Assembly: GCA_045643465.1 (NCBI GenBank)
Contig: JAZUKV010000021.1
Location: forward strand, 118,639 to 182,638
Direction: 5' to 3'
Length of the DNA: 64,000 nucleotides
From: CAG-492 sp045643465
GTDB lineage: Bacteria; Bacillota; Clostridia; TANB77; CAG-508
The notes beneath the pieces were generated by a model that had not been told where the DNA came from, did not search any database, and was given only the letters and a program-made list of their open reading frames with translations. Of the stretch, positions 1 to 8,934 are shown piece after piece. Within the stretch, counting starts at the first letter, position 1; the number at the start of each line of letters is the position of its first letter. A program made the position numbers and the translations under genes.

Positions 1-1385
1 ATATTTATAACAAAAAAGAAGAAGTAAAAGAAATCTATGAACAATTGAATTCAAAGTATAACGAGAAATTGCAAAGTGAAGAAATTGAAGTTTATATAAA
101 AGAGGAAAGCTCAAAAAACAATTTAGATATATTGATTAAAGATATTGAAAAAAATGATTTAATTATAAATAATAAGACAAAGCTAGAGTCAATGGAAAAA
201 ATGAAGTCAATAATAGATTTTAATGATAATAGCAAATGGGGTGATACATTATATCAATCTGATAATGCGATAATAAGGATAGTTAAAGAAAATTCAACTC
301 AGATAAATTATATTGTAATGATGGCTAAATTAGATAATGGAAACGAATTATATATAAGAACTCCTGTATCAGCGATAAAAGATAGCCTAAAAGTAAGTAA
401 TCAAGTTTTAATATTAGTTGGTTTAATTTCAATATTAATTTCAGCAATTATTGCATCAATAGTTTCTAGACGTTTTTCTGAGCCTATATTAGAGCTAAAT
501 AGTATTGCAAAAAAAATGTTAAAATTAGATTTTTCACAGAAATATATGCCAAATGGATCAGATGACGAGTTAGATGAGCTTGGAAATAGTATAAATTTGA
601 TGTCTGATAAATTAGAGCATACAATAAATGAGCTTAGAGAAAACAATGATGAACTAGAGCGAGATATAAAAGAAAAATCAAAAATAGATGAAATGAGAAC
701 ACAATTTATTTCAGATGTATCTCATGAATTAAAAACACCAATAGCATTAATCCAAGGATATGCAGAAGGGCTTATTGAAAATGTAAATACAGATGAAGAA
801 TCAAGAAAATTTTATTCAGAAGTTATATTAGATGAAGCAAATAAAATGGACAAATTAGTAAAACAATTATTAGATTTATTAAGATTGGAATATGGCAAAA
901 GAGAATTTAATAATAAAGTTTTTGATATTGTTGCTTTAATTAAAGAAGTTTTAAGAAATTGTGATGTTATGATAAAAGAGCAAAACATAAAATTAGAATT
1001 TGAATGTAACGAAATAAATGAAGTATTTGCAGATGATTTTTATATAGAGCAAGTAGTTACAAATTATATAACTAATGCAATAAAATATTCAGAAGAAATA
1101 AATGGAAAAAGATTGATAAAAATAAATGTTATTCCAAAAGATGACGGATTTATTAGAGTTTCTGTTTACAATACTTGTAAGCATTTATCAGAGCAAGATA
1201 TGAAGTCAATATGGGGAAGATTTTATAAGATAGATACTTCAAGAAATAGAGAAAATGGAGGAACTGGAATAGGTTTAGCTCTAGTAAAAGCTGTTATGAA
1301 TAATTATCAAAATAGATATGGAGTTCAAAATAGTGAAGATGGTGTAGAATTTTATTTTGAGTTAGAGAAAAAACAATTGACATAA
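1..1385 (+). CDS. Sensor histidine kinase, 5' end cut by the window
   Basis: Membrane sensor kinase of a two-component system. The reading frame is open from base 3, so the real start lies outside the window and the TTG at 45 is not the start. Visible in order: the end of an extracytoplasmic sensor region, one transmembrane segment (about 395-465), a HAMP-like linker, a coiled stretch, the HisKA box with SHELKTP (phospho-accepting His codon at 723), and a HATPase domain with an N-box (NAIKYS) and a GTGIGLALVK G-box. All catalytic elements look intact. No response regulator lies downstream, so its partner gene is probably just upstream, outside the window. Ligand unknown. Confidence 0.93.
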   Translation, partial: IYNKKEEVKEIYEQLNSKYNEKLQSEEIEVYIKEESSKNNLDILIKDIEKNDLIINNKTKLESMEKMKSIIDFNDNSKWGDTLYQSDNAIIRIVKENSTQINYIVMMAKLDNGNELYIRTPVSAIKDSLKVSNQVLILVGLISILISAIIASIVSRRFSEPILELNSIAKKMLKLDFSQKYMPNGSDDELDELGNSINLMSDKLEHTINELRENNDELERDIKEKSKIDEMRTQFISDVSHELKTPIALIQGYAEGLIENVNTDEESRKFYSEVILDEANKMDKLVKQLLDLLRLEYGKREFNNKVFDIVALIKEVLRNCDVMIKEQNIKLEFECNEINEVFADDFYIEQVVTNYITNAIKYSEEINGKRLIKINVIPKDDGFIRVSVYNTCKHLSEQDMKSIWGRFYKIDTSRNRENGGTGIGLALVKAVMNNYQNRYGVQNSEDGVEFYFELEKKQLT

Positions 1386-1456
1386 GAATAGCAAAAATAT
1401 ATAATTTAAGCGTGAAAACTTATAATTTTCACAAATTCTGTGAGAGGAAATAACGT

Positions 1457-2977
1457 ATGAAGAAAAAAGTAATAATAGGGTTAATTGCTATAGTTGTATT
1501 AATTAGTTGTATAATTATTATAAATATTAATAAAAATAATAAATTTGAATATTCAGTTGAACAAATAAAAGAAAAAAATTATTTTTTATACATGAAAGAT
1601 AATAAATATGGAGTAATAGATAGAAACGGAGAAGTAATAATTGATCCGATACATGATATAATTGAAATTCCAAATCCAAGCAAAGATTTATTTATATGTA
1701 AAAATAATTATAATGCTGAAAAAGATGAATATAATGTTCAGGTTTTTGATAAAAATAAAAATCCAATATTATACCAATATTATGATATTGGTGCCATTGA
1801 ATTAAATGGTGTTCAAAATAATGGTTTTTACGAAAAAAGTGTATTAAAATATAAATCAAATGGATTATATGGATTAGTAAATATTTCCGGAGAAAAAATA
1901 ACAGATGCAGAATACGAAAGTATTGAAGGATTTCAATATAATGAAGGATTATTTCTTGTAAAAAAATCAGGAAAATTTGGAATAATCAATATGAATGGTG
2001 CTACTGTTATAAAAGAAAAGTATGATGAAATTTTAAGTGATGGTTATTATCAAGATAATTACAAAAAAAGTGGCTATATTGTTGGTACAAGAACAAATAA
2101 TGGAATGAGATATGGATACATAGATAATAATAGAAAAGTCTTATTAAAAAATGAATATAATGATATTTATAGAATTAATGATAAATCAGACAATGAAGTT
2201 TATATAGTTGCTTATAAAAATGGTAAAGCTGGAATGTATAAAAATAAAAAAATAATTATTAATCATGATTATGAAGATATAATATATAACGGAGAAAATG
2301 ATTTACTAGTATTACAAAAAGGTTCAAAGCAAGGAATTTCAAAATTTGATGGTTCAATTATAATTCCAATTGAATATGATAATATTTTATTTGCAGGGAA
2401 CTATATAAATGCACAAAAAGGTGAAAAAATTGAAATTTTTGATACAAATGGAAAAAATGAAAGTGATTCGGGATATATAAGTAGACAAAATGTTGCTGAT
2501 AATAAATACCAAATAGTTTCAACTTCAAATGGCCAATATAAAATAATTGTTACAGGAACTGGAGAAATAGTAGAAAATGAATATTCATATATTCAATATC
2601 TATTCGATGATTATTTTATAGTACAAAAAGGAGGATATTCAGGAATTATTGATAAAAAGGGCAACAAAATAATAGATTTTAAATATATTGCAATTCAAAA
2701 TGTGTATGAATTTCCAGTAGTAGAGCTAGTAAATGATAAAGGAAATATTACTTTATTAAATAAAGAGCTAAAAGAAATAATTACAACTAAAACAGAGAAT
2801 GTTAAAATTTATGAAAATTATATAAAAGTAGTTAAAGATAAAAAAATTAATTATATTGATAAAAATGGAAAATTATTAGATGAACCAGTATACAGTTTGT
2901 TAGATATGCCAGATATGATTAAGAATTATGAAAAAGTTGATTTAGGATATGGTGAGCCATATTACAAAGATAAATAA
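1457..2977 (+). CDS. WG-repeat membrane-anchored protein
   Basis: 506 residues. An N-terminal hydrophobic anchor (about residues 5-24) is followed by at least seven WG-type beta repeats, recognisable by phrases such as YGVIDRNGE, YGLVNISGE, FGIINMNG and YGYIDNN followed by a [YD]-[DE]-x-I element. The family (WG containing repeat) has no defined activity; such repeats form beta-rich extracellular surfaces. The start follows a good GAGAGG site 10 bases upstream. It sits 71 bases after the sensor kinase with no clear terminator between them, so the two may be co-transcribed, which would suit an envelope protein tied to the sensor; that link is inference. Confidence 0.85.
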   Translation: MKKKVIIGLIAIVVLISCIIIININKNNKFEYSVEQIKEKNYFLYMKDNKYGVIDRNGEVIIDPIHDIIEIPNPSKDLFICKNNYNAEKDEYNVQVFDKNKNPILYQYYDIGAIELNGVQNNGFYEKSVLKYKSNGLYGLVNISGEKITDAEYESIEGFQYNEGLFLVKKSGKFGIINMNGATVIKEKYDEILSDGYYQDNYKKSGYIVGTRTNNGMRYGYIDNNRKVLLKNEYNDIYRINDKSDNEVYIVAYKNGKAGMYKNKKIIINHDYEDIIYNGENDLLVLQKGSKQGISKFDGSIIIPIEYDNILFAGNYINAQKGEKIEIFDTNGKNESDSGYISRQNVADNKYQIVSTSNGQYKIIVTGTGEIVENEYSYIQYLFDDYFIVQKGGYSGIIDKKGNKIIDFKYIAIQNVYEFPVVELVNDKGNITLLNKELKEIITTKTENVKIYENYIKVVKDKKINYIDKNGKLLDEPVYSLLDMPDMIKNYEKVDLGYGEPYYKDK

Positions 2978-2981
2978 TGAA

Positions 2982-3007
2982 AAACAGAGCTTATAAAAGC
3001 TCTGTTT
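2982..3007 (+). terminator. Hairpin after the WG-repeat gene
   Basis: Perfect 11-bp stem (arms 2982-2992 and 2997-3007) with a 4-base ATAA loop. The 3' arm ends in TTT but lacks a long U-tract. Confidence 0.7.
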
Positions 3008-3039
3008 AATAAATATATAACTAGTGAAAGGATAATGGG

Positions 3040-4287
3040 ATGTATAAAGAATTTGGAATAAATGATGAAGTTTTAAAGTTATCAGAAAGAGTCGAAAAAG
3101 AGCTTTCTACAATTTTTGAAGATATTAATAAAAGATGTGAAGTAAATAGTTTAAAAGTATTAGAAGCTTTTAAAAAATATAATATTTCAGATATGCATTT
3201 TGGAAGTACTTCAGGATATGGGTATGGAGATGTTGGAAGAGATACAATTGAAAAAGTTTTTGCAGATATATTAGGAGCTGAAGATAGTGTAGTTAGAAGC
3301 CAATTTATTTCCGGGACACATGCTTTAACAGTAGCATTATTTGCGTTTTTAAGACCAAATGACACATTACTAAGTATTTGTGGAAAACCTTATGATACTT
3401 TAGACGAGGTTATAGGAATTGTTGAAAATAAAAGCTCTTTGAAATCATTTGGTGTAAAATACGAACAAATAGATTTAGTAGATGACGATTTTGATTATGA
3501 TAAAATAATTGAAAGAGCAAGTAAAGGTAATATTAAAGTAATTGAAATACAACGCTCTAGAGGATATGCGTTAAGAAAAAGTATTACATTAGATAAAATG
3601 GAAAAAGCAATTAATGCGATAAGGTCTGTAAATAAAGATGTAATAATAATGGTAGATAATTGTTATGGAGAATTTGTTGATAGCAAAGAGCCTTTAGCAA
3701 TTGGAGCAGATGTTATAGTTGGATCACTTATAAAAAATCTTGGAGGAGGAATAGCTCCTAATGGTGCATATATTGCCGGTAAAAAAGAGCTAGTAGAGCT
3801 TGCAGCAGAAAGATTGACAGCCCCAGGACTTGGAAAAGAAGTTGGACCAACATTAGGAATAAATAAGTCAATTTTGCAAGGTTTATTTATGGCTCCTTCA
3901 GTAGTAGCGAGTAGTTTAAAAACTGCTATTTATGCAAGCAAAATGTTAGAAGAGCTAGGATATAAAGCAGTTCCAAGATTTAATGAGAAGAGATCAGACA
4001 TAGTTCAAACAATTGAGTTTGGAGATAAGGAAAAGTTAATAAAATATTGTCAGGGCATTCAAATGGGATCACCAGTTGATTCAAATTCAATACCTGAGCC
4101 ATGGGATATGCCAGGATATACAGATCAAGTTATAATGGCTGCAGGTGCTTTTACACAGGGGTCATCAATTGAACTTTCTTGTGATGCACCAATAAGGCCA
4201 CCATATTTAGCATTTATGCAAGGTGGACTAACTTTTGAATATGGAAAACTTGGAGTTATGAAAGCAATTTCAAATATAATTATGTAA
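3040..4287 (+). CDS. Methionine gamma-lyase family / YnbB-type PLP enzyme
   Basis: 415 residues, the usual length for the family once called aluminium resistance protein (Alum_res), a PLP-dependent Cys/Met-metabolism fold-type I enzyme. The PLP lysine is probably K232 in SLIKNLGGG; MVDNCYGEF upstream fits the cofactor-binding Asp region. The glycine-rich stretch SGYGYGDVGR near residue 60 and the SQFISGTHA motif are characteristic. ATG start with AAAGGA 8 bases upstream. It is probably a monocistronic unit, flanked by hairpins on both sides. The true substrate in this family is uncertain; carbon-sulfur lyase activity is the usual annotation. Confidence 0.9.
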   Translation: MYKEFGINDEVLKLSERVEKELSTIFEDINKRCEVNSLKVLEAFKKYNISDMHFGSTSGYGYGDVGRDTIEKVFADILGAEDSVVRSQFISGTHALTVALFAFLRPNDTLLSICGKPYDTLDEVIGIVENKSSLKSFGVKYEQIDLVDDDFDYDKIIERASKGNIKVIEIQRSRGYALRKSITLDKMEKAINAIRSVNKDVIIMVDNCYGEFVDSKEPLAIGADVIVGSLIKNLGGGIAPNGAYIAGKKELVELAAERLTAPGLGKEVGPTLGINKSILQGLFMAPSVVASSLKTAIYASKMLEELGYKAVPRFNEKRSDIVQTIEFGDKEKLIKYCQGIQMGSPVDSNSIPEPWDMPGYTDQVIMAAGAFTQGSSIELSCDAPIRPPYLAFMQGGLTFEYGKLGVMKAISNIIM

Positions 4288-4352
4288 AAAATTTGAATGA
4301 AATGGATATTGATTAGATAGTATACATTTTTTAAATTCATATATAAATTGTA

Positions 4353-4386
4353 ATTGAGCTTCAATAATTTTTATAAGAAGCTCAAT
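4353..4386 (+). terminator. Hairpin after the PLP-enzyme gene
   Basis: Ten-base arms (4353-4362, 4377-4386) around a 14-base AT-rich loop, followed by ATTT. Weak U-tract, so moderate confidence. Confidence 0.5.
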
Positions 4387-4418
4387 ATTTGTATTTATGA
4401 AAATAATAGGAGGAAAAA

Positions 4419-5726
4419 GTGAAAGTTGTAGTTATTGGTGGTGGACCAGCAGGAATATTAAGTGCTATTTCTGCTAGACAAAGTGGAGATGATGTAATAC
4501 TTTTAGAAAAAAATGAAACATTAGGTAAAAAATTATTAATAACAGGAAAAGGAAGATGCAATATTACTAGTGGCATAGAAATTTCAAAATTTATTAATAA
4601 TATTCCAGGAAATGGCAAGTTTTTATTTAGTGCATTTCAAAATTATACCAATGATGATATTATTAAATTGTTAAATAAGCATGGTGTAAAAGTTAAAGAA
4701 GAGCGTGGAAATAGAATTTTTCCAGTAAGTGATAAATCAAAAGATGTATTAGATGCATTATATAAAGAGCTAAGAGCGCTTAATGTAAAAGTTTATACTA
4801 AGACTAAAGTAGAAAAAATATATACAGAGCAAAGTTCAGTAAAAAAAGTAGAATATTCTTATTTAGGTAATAAATATATATTAGATTGCGATAAAGTAAT
4901 ATTAGCAACCGGTGGAAAAAGTTATCCAACAACAGGCTCAACTGGAGATGGATATGAAATAGCAAAAAATCTTGGACATACAATAACTGATATAAGGCCT
5001 TCGCTTATACCAATTGTAGCTAATGATAATATCAATGTCGAAAGTGTTAATTTAAGAGAATTTTTAACATCAAAAGATCTTTGCAAAAGTTTACAAGGTT
5101 TAAGTTTAAGAAATGTAAAAATAAGCATAGTAGATTTAGAAAAAAATAAAGTTATCTATGATGATTTTGGAGAGCTGTTATTTACTCATTTTGGGGTGTC
5201 AGGTCCAACAATTTTGAGTGCTACAGCACATATAATTAGATATAAAAATATCTCAGATTTATTAAAAAATGGCAAAATAGTTTTAAAAATAGATTTGAAA
5301 CCAGCTTTGGATAATGAAAAAATAGATACTAGAATATTAAGAGATTTCGAAAATGCTAAAAATAAATTGTATAAAAATAGTTTAGATGAATTATTACCAC
5401 AAAAATTAATAAGTCCAATAATTTCTTTATCTGGTATAAATCAAAATAAAATGGTAAATGAAATATCAAAAAAGGAAAGAGCTGTATTAGTAAATTTATT
5501 AAAGAATTTTACAATTACAATTAGTGGATTTAGACCTGTGGAAGAAGCAATTATTACAGCTGGTGGAGTTAATATAAAAGAAATAAATCCTAAAACGATG
5601 GAATCAAAAATTATTAAGGGGCTATTTTTTGCAGGTGAAATTATAGATGTAGATGCTTATACAGGTGGATTTAATTTACAAATTGCATATTCAACAGGTT
5701 ATACAGCAGGATTAAATAATGAATAA
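4419..5726 (+). CDS. HI0933/YhiN family NAD(P)/FAD-dependent oxidoreductase
   Basis: 435 residues. The N-terminal dinucleotide-binding motif VVIGGGPAGILSA (residues 3-15) is followed by an acidic residue at the end of strand 2 (LLEKNE). LGKKLLITGKGRCN, ATGGKSYPTTGSTGDGY, and a C-terminal FFAGEIIDVDAYTGGFNLQ block are the hallmarks of the HI0933 flavoprotein family, whose reaction is not established. GTG start at 4419, set by AGGAGG 5 bases before it. The next gene starts 15 bases downstream, so the two are probably one operon. Confidence 0.93.
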   Translation: MKVVVIGGGPAGILSAISARQSGDDVILLEKNETLGKKLLITGKGRCNITSGIEISKFINNIPGNGKFLFSAFQNYTNDDIIKLLNKHGVKVKEERGNRIFPVSDKSKDVLDALYKELRALNVKVYTKTKVEKIYTEQSSVKKVEYSYLGNKYILDCDKVILATGGKSYPTTGSTGDGYEIAKNLGHTITDIRPSLIPIVANDNINVESVNLREFLTSKDLCKSLQGLSLRNVKISIVDLEKNKVIYDDFGELLFTHFGVSGPTILSATAHIIRYKNISDLLKNGKIVLKIDLKPALDNEKIDTRILRDFENAKNKLYKNSLDELLPQKLISPIISLSGINQNKMVNEISKKERAVLVNLLKNFTITISGFRPVEEAIITAGGVNIKEINPKTMESKIIKGLFFAGEIIDVDAYTGGFNLQIAYSTGYTAGLNNE

Positions 5727-5741
5727 TATATAGAGGTGGAT

Positions 5742-6392
5742 ATGAATATATTTAAAACAATTTTGGAAAAAGAAATTTCAGCAGAAATAGTTGAAAAAAA
5801 GTCTAAATTTATTGCTACTTTATTTTTTATAGAATCTGAAGAAGAAGCTGAAGAAAAAATTAAATGTATTAAAAAGAAATATTTTGATGCTAAGCATAAT
5901 TGTTTTGCTTATATTGTTAATAATAATAATACGATAAATAAAAGATTTAGTGATGATGGAGAGCCAAGTGGAACAGCAGGAGCACCTATGTTAGAAATAT
6001 TAGAAAAGCAAGGGCTAGGGAATGTTTTGGTAATAGTTACAAGATATTTTGGAGGAATATTATTAGGTACAGGTGGACTTGTAAGGGCATACTCAGATGC
6101 TCTAAAAAAAGCTTTAGAAAAAGCCAGTATAGTGATTCAAGAGCATGGATATGAAATTAATGTAGAATTAAATTATTCAGATTTAGAGAATTTTAAATAT
6201 TATTGTGGAAAAAATGGGATAAGAATATTAAATCAAGAATACTTAGAAACAGTAATTTGTAAAATCGAATTAAATGATGTAAAAAAATCTGAGTTAGAGC
6301 AACAGTTAAAAAATCAGAATGTATTAAGAATTATAAGCATCGACATTATTCGACAAAAGAACATATCAGTGTTGTCGAATAATGTAGATTAA
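5742..6392 (+). CDS. YigZ family protein (UPF0029 / IMPACT-like)
   Basis: 216 residues. The N-terminal UPF0029 domain shows SKFIATLF, HNCFAYIV, FSDDGEPSGTAG and TRYFGGILLGTGGLVRAY, which are the conserved blocks. The C-terminal about 75 residues match the DUF1949 region. The ATG at 5742 is preferred over the GTG at 5736 because GAGG (5733-5736) is then 5 bases upstream. Related proteins are linked to translation control (yeast/mammalian IMPACT); the bacterial role is unclear. The last 17 codons overlap the inverted repeat carrying the Spo0A boxes, so the end of the protein may be shaped by the regulatory DNA. Confidence 0.9.
   Translation: MNIFKTILEKEISAEIVEKKSKFIATLFFIESEEEAEEKIKCIKKKYFDAKHNCFAYIVNNNNTINKRFSDDGEPSGTAGAPMLEILEKQGLGNVLVIVTRYFGGILLGTGGLVRAYSDALKKALEKASIVIQEHGYEINVELNYSDLENFKYYCGKNGIRILNQEYLETVICKIELNDVKKSELEQQLKNQNVLRIISIDIIRQKNISVLSNNVD
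6343..6385. promoter_or_regulatory. Inverted repeat with two perfect Spo0A boxes
   Basis: TTCGACAA at 6349-6356 and TTGTCGAA at 6372-6379 are both exact matches to the 0A box, in opposite orientation. They lie inside a longer perfect 14-bp inverted repeat (6343-6356 and 6372-6385, 15-base spacer). The arms continue for four more positions outward (6339-6342 with 6386-6389) with a single mismatch. The site is about 85-115 bases upstream of the predicted spo0A transcription start, so autoregulation by phosphorylated Spo0A is the natural reading. Confidence 0.8.
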
Positions 6393-6428
6393 TATCGCAC
6401 GAAACCTTGCAAAATATGTGTTTTTATA

Positions 6429-6457
6429 TTGCAATACAATAAAAAAGAAAGTATAAT
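6429..6457 (+). promoter_or_regulatory. Sigma-A-type promoter of spo0A
   Basis: TTGCAA (6429-6434), 17-base spacer, TATAAT (6452-6457). Predicted start near 6464, giving a leader of about 28 bases to the GTG start. Confidence 0.65.
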
Positions 6458-6491
6458 CTGGAATGTAAAAAAGATATTAGGAGGTTTTAAT

Positions 6492-7316
6492 GTGAATAAA
6501 AAAATAACAGTATTAATTGCAGATGATAATAGTGAATTTTCTGCAACATTAGCTAGCTACGTAAGAGCTGAGGATGATTTAGAATTAATAGGAACCGCAA
6601 GAGACGGGATAGAAGCTTTTGATTTTATTAAAAATGCTGAACCAGATGTTGTACTGTTAGATGTAATAATGCCAAGATTAGATGGATTAGGGGTTTTAGA
6701 AAAAATTAATGAAAGCGGTATGACAAAAATGCCTATGTGCATAATGTTATCTGCTGTAGGACAGGATAAAATAACACAAAGGGCAATTAACTTAGGTGCC
6801 CAATATTATATAGTAAAACCTTTTGAAATAGATGTATTAATCAAAAGAATAAAAGATTTAAAATATTTTCAACCCATGCCAGTGAATAATAGTAATTCAT
6901 ATGTTAGCAGAGAAATAAAAACAACGTACATAGAATTACCGGTAACTGAAATGAAAAACGAGGATAATTTAGAAGCTTTAGTAACAAATATAATTCATGA
7001 GATAGGAGTTCCAGCACATATTAAAGGATATCAATATTTAAGAGAAGCCATAATGATGGTAGTTACTAATATTGATATTATAAATCAAATAACAAAACAA
7101 TTATATCCAGAAATAGCACATAAATATCACACAACACCATCTAGGGTTGAACGTGCAATTCGTCATGCGATAGAAGTTGCTTGGGGAAGAGGTCAACAAG
7201 ATGTTGTAGAAACTATATTTGGTTATACAATTTCAGCTGCAAAAGGCAAACCAACAAACTCAGAATTTATAGCTATGATTGCTGATAAATTAAGATTAGA
7301 ATTAAAAACAGCATAA
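6492..7316 (+). CDS. spo0A: Spo0A, sporulation master response regulator
   Basis: 274 residues (family about 265-270). Receiver domain: acidic pocket D11-D12, phospho-acceptor D57 in LLDVIMP, switch S87, K109. After a linker comes the DNA-binding sigma-A-interacting domain, with the Spo0A signature in HIKGYQYLREAI and TTPSRVERAIRHAIEVAW. GTG start at 6492, chosen because AGGAGG (6479-6484) is 7 bases upstream and the receiver begins there; upstream in-frame codons are leader. In most Clostridia spoIVB precedes spo0A; here a YigZ gene does. It controls entry into sporulation and, with the nearby 0A boxes, probably itself. Confidence 0.97.
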   Translation: MNKKITVLIADDNSEFSATLASYVRAEDDLELIGTARDGIEAFDFIKNAEPDVVLLDVIMPRLDGLGVLEKINESGMTKMPMCIMLSAVGQDKITQRAINLGAQYYIVKPFEIDVLIKRIKDLKYFQPMPVNNSNSYVSREIKTTYIELPVTEMKNEDNLEALVTNIIHEIGVPAHIKGYQYLREAIMMVVTNIDIINQITKQLYPEIAHKYHTTPSRVERAIRHAIEVAWGRGQQDVVETIFGYTISAAKGKPTNSEFIAMIADKLRLELKTA

Positions 7317-7360
7317 AAAAATTCTTCTTTTACTCAATAGAGTAAAAGGAGAATTTTTTT
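7316..7360 (+). terminator. Strong intrinsic terminator of spo0A
   Basis: Long stem centred on an AATA loop at 7336-7339, arms about 7316-7335 and 7340-7359, followed by a run of T. Separates spo0A from the next operon. Confidence 0.9.
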
Positions 7361-7472
7361 TATTTTATGAATAAAAAGTATTGTAGATTAATGGGTAATA
7401 AAAAATGTAAAACTTTGTAAAATTTTGTATATTTCAAAAAATAATTTTAATGTATAAAATGTAAATATTTTC

Positions 7473-7501
7473 TTGATATTTTATGTATTGTAGTGTATTA
7501 T
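7473..7501 (+). promoter_or_regulatory. Promoter of the receiver-like/ParA-like operon
   Basis: TTGATA (7473-7478), 17-base spacer, TATTAT (7496-7501). It is followed 46 bases later by the first gene of the operon, which has a GAAAGGAG ribosome site. Confidence 0.55.
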
Positions 7502-7547
7502 ATAATAAGTTAAAATATTCAATACTGGGAATTGAAAGGAGAAAAAA

Positions 7548-8018
7548 ATGTATAAATTTAAGGGAAAATGTATAATAATAATTGCAACAGTAATATTATT
7601 ATTAACATCTACAGTTTCTTTAGCAACAGAAAATAATATAATAGAAACGAATAATACTACAACGACAAGTGTAAAAAAAGATACAACAAGTGAACAAAAT
7701 TTAACTCAAGAAAGTACATCATCAAAGATAGTTCAAATAAGAGATGATCAATTAAAAACTATAGAAGATTATAAAGCTAAATATGGATCTGATACATATG
7801 GATTAATAGCATATATATTACATGTAATTCAATGGTGGAGTATACCACTAGGACTATTATTTTTAGCAATCAGTGCAATTTTCCAATATGTAATTGGATT
7901 AAAGAGATTAGATTTAAGGGATAAAGGGTTTAATTCAATGATTGCGTTGGTAACAATAATTATAATTTGCCAAGTGCTACCATTGATATTTGCTATTGTT
8001 GTAAAATCAAATGATTAA
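7548..8018 (+). CDS. Small exported membrane protein, unknown family
   Basis: 156 residues, not recognised. A clear signal peptide or N-terminal anchor (residues about 9-26, with SLA before TEN), then a Thr/Asn/Ser-rich extracellular stretch (to about residue 65). Two transmembrane helices follow (about 92-117 and 128-151), joined by a short polar loop containing LKRLDLRDKG. The WW pair just before the first helix suggests interface placement. First gene of the operon whose later products are cytoplasmic receiver-like and ParA-like proteins, so it may be their membrane anchor; that is inference. Size and two-helix layout also resemble VirB2/TrbC pilins, but no motif supports this. Confidence 0.75.
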   Translation: MYKFKGKCIIIIATVILLLTSTVSLATENNIIETNNTTTTSVKKDTTSEQNLTQESTSSKIVQIRDDQLKTIEDYKAKYGSDTYGLIAYILHVIQWWSIPLGLLFLAISAIFQYVIGLKRLDLRDKGFNSMIALVTIIIICQVLPLIFAIVVKSND

Positions 8019-8037
8019 AAAATAAGGAGTTAACAAA

Positions 8038-8895
8038 ATGAGAGTACTTTTTGCAGTAAGTAATAATGAAAATAGCAATACAGATATTGTAGATGCTATA
8101 TTAAATGAATATCAAAGAATGTATAAGAAGATAATATCATATAAAAGAGCTTTCTATTATGATGCCATTATAAATGAGATAAAATCATCAAGAGACAATC
8201 AATATGACATAATTGTTATAAGTGAAGATCTAGAAAAAAAACCAGAAGATGGATATGATGCAGAAGATAGAAACTTATATAGGCATATGGATGAAATTAC
8301 AGATGAAGCATATAAAGAAGATGGAACAGGGATACCTATCATTTTAATATGTAATGATCGAAGAAGTGAAAGGGATGCAATTATTCCACAATTATTTTCA
8401 TTAGGAATGTATAATATTTTATATGGTAAAGATAGGACTATTCAAAATGTATGTGCTTTAATTGAAAGACCAAGGAACAAGAAAAAAGCTAAAATGGTGT
8501 ATAATATTAATCCAAAAGCGGCAGTATATGTAGCTGAAAATGCAGAGAAAAAAATAAGCGATAAAGAATTATTGAGTATATTAAAATTTTTTAATTTAAA
8601 TAAAGCAAATACAGAGAAATGTGTAAAAGGATTCTCAAAATTATATAAAGAATATAAAGAAGATCAATTAAATTTTTTAATAGAAAATTTACCAATTGAT
8701 ATAAAAATAATTTTAGAAGAAAATTCAAAGGAATATTTAAGTGTGGCGAAAGAGCGTGTTATAAGAAAATCAGAGCTAAATAATGCAAGCACTTTAGTAG
8801 AAAAAAATTTAACAAGAGATTTAAATAGTAGTGGCTCAGAAGTAATAATACCAGGACAACAAACAAAGAGGAGCTTATTCGGAAAGAAAAACTAA
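8038..8895 (+). CDS. Receiver-like domain protein, paralogue of the next N-terminus
   Basis: 285 residues. The N-terminal about 150 residues look like an atypical receiver/CpaE-type fold: MRVLFAVSNN strand, DIIVISEDLE in the phospho-acceptor position, then IPIILICND and a final IERPRNKKKAK. They align with the start of the downstream 1021-residue protein (MKVLFAIKDN, RIVITDDFD, IPIIYVGAN, INKPRTKQEAK). The remaining half is mainly helical, with a polar, basic tail (GQQTKRSLFGKKN). No enzymatic motif is visible. ATG with AAGGAG 8 bases upstream; 19 bases after the membrane protein gene, so co-transcribed. Confidence 0.8.
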   Translation: MRVLFAVSNNENSNTDIVDAILNEYQRMYKKIISYKRAFYYDAIINEIKSSRDNQYDIIVISEDLEKKPEDGYDAEDRNLYRHMDEITDEAYKEDGTGIPIILICNDRRSERDAIIPQLFSLGMYNILYGKDRTIQNVCALIERPRNKKKAKMVYNINPKAAVYVAENAEKKISDKELLSILKFFNLNKANTEKCVKGFSKLYKEYKEDQLNFLIENLPIDIKIILEENSKEYLSVAKERVIRKSELNNASTLVEKNLTRDLNSSGSEVIIPGQQTKRSLFGKKN

Positions 8896-8934
8896 ATAGG
8901 ATAAAACGTAAAAAATAAACGGAGGTAAAAACTA

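Noticed and set aside
7548..8018. VirB2/TrbC-type pilin
   Set aside because: Only size and two helices fit; no conjugation or pilus genes are nearby, so it stays unnamed.
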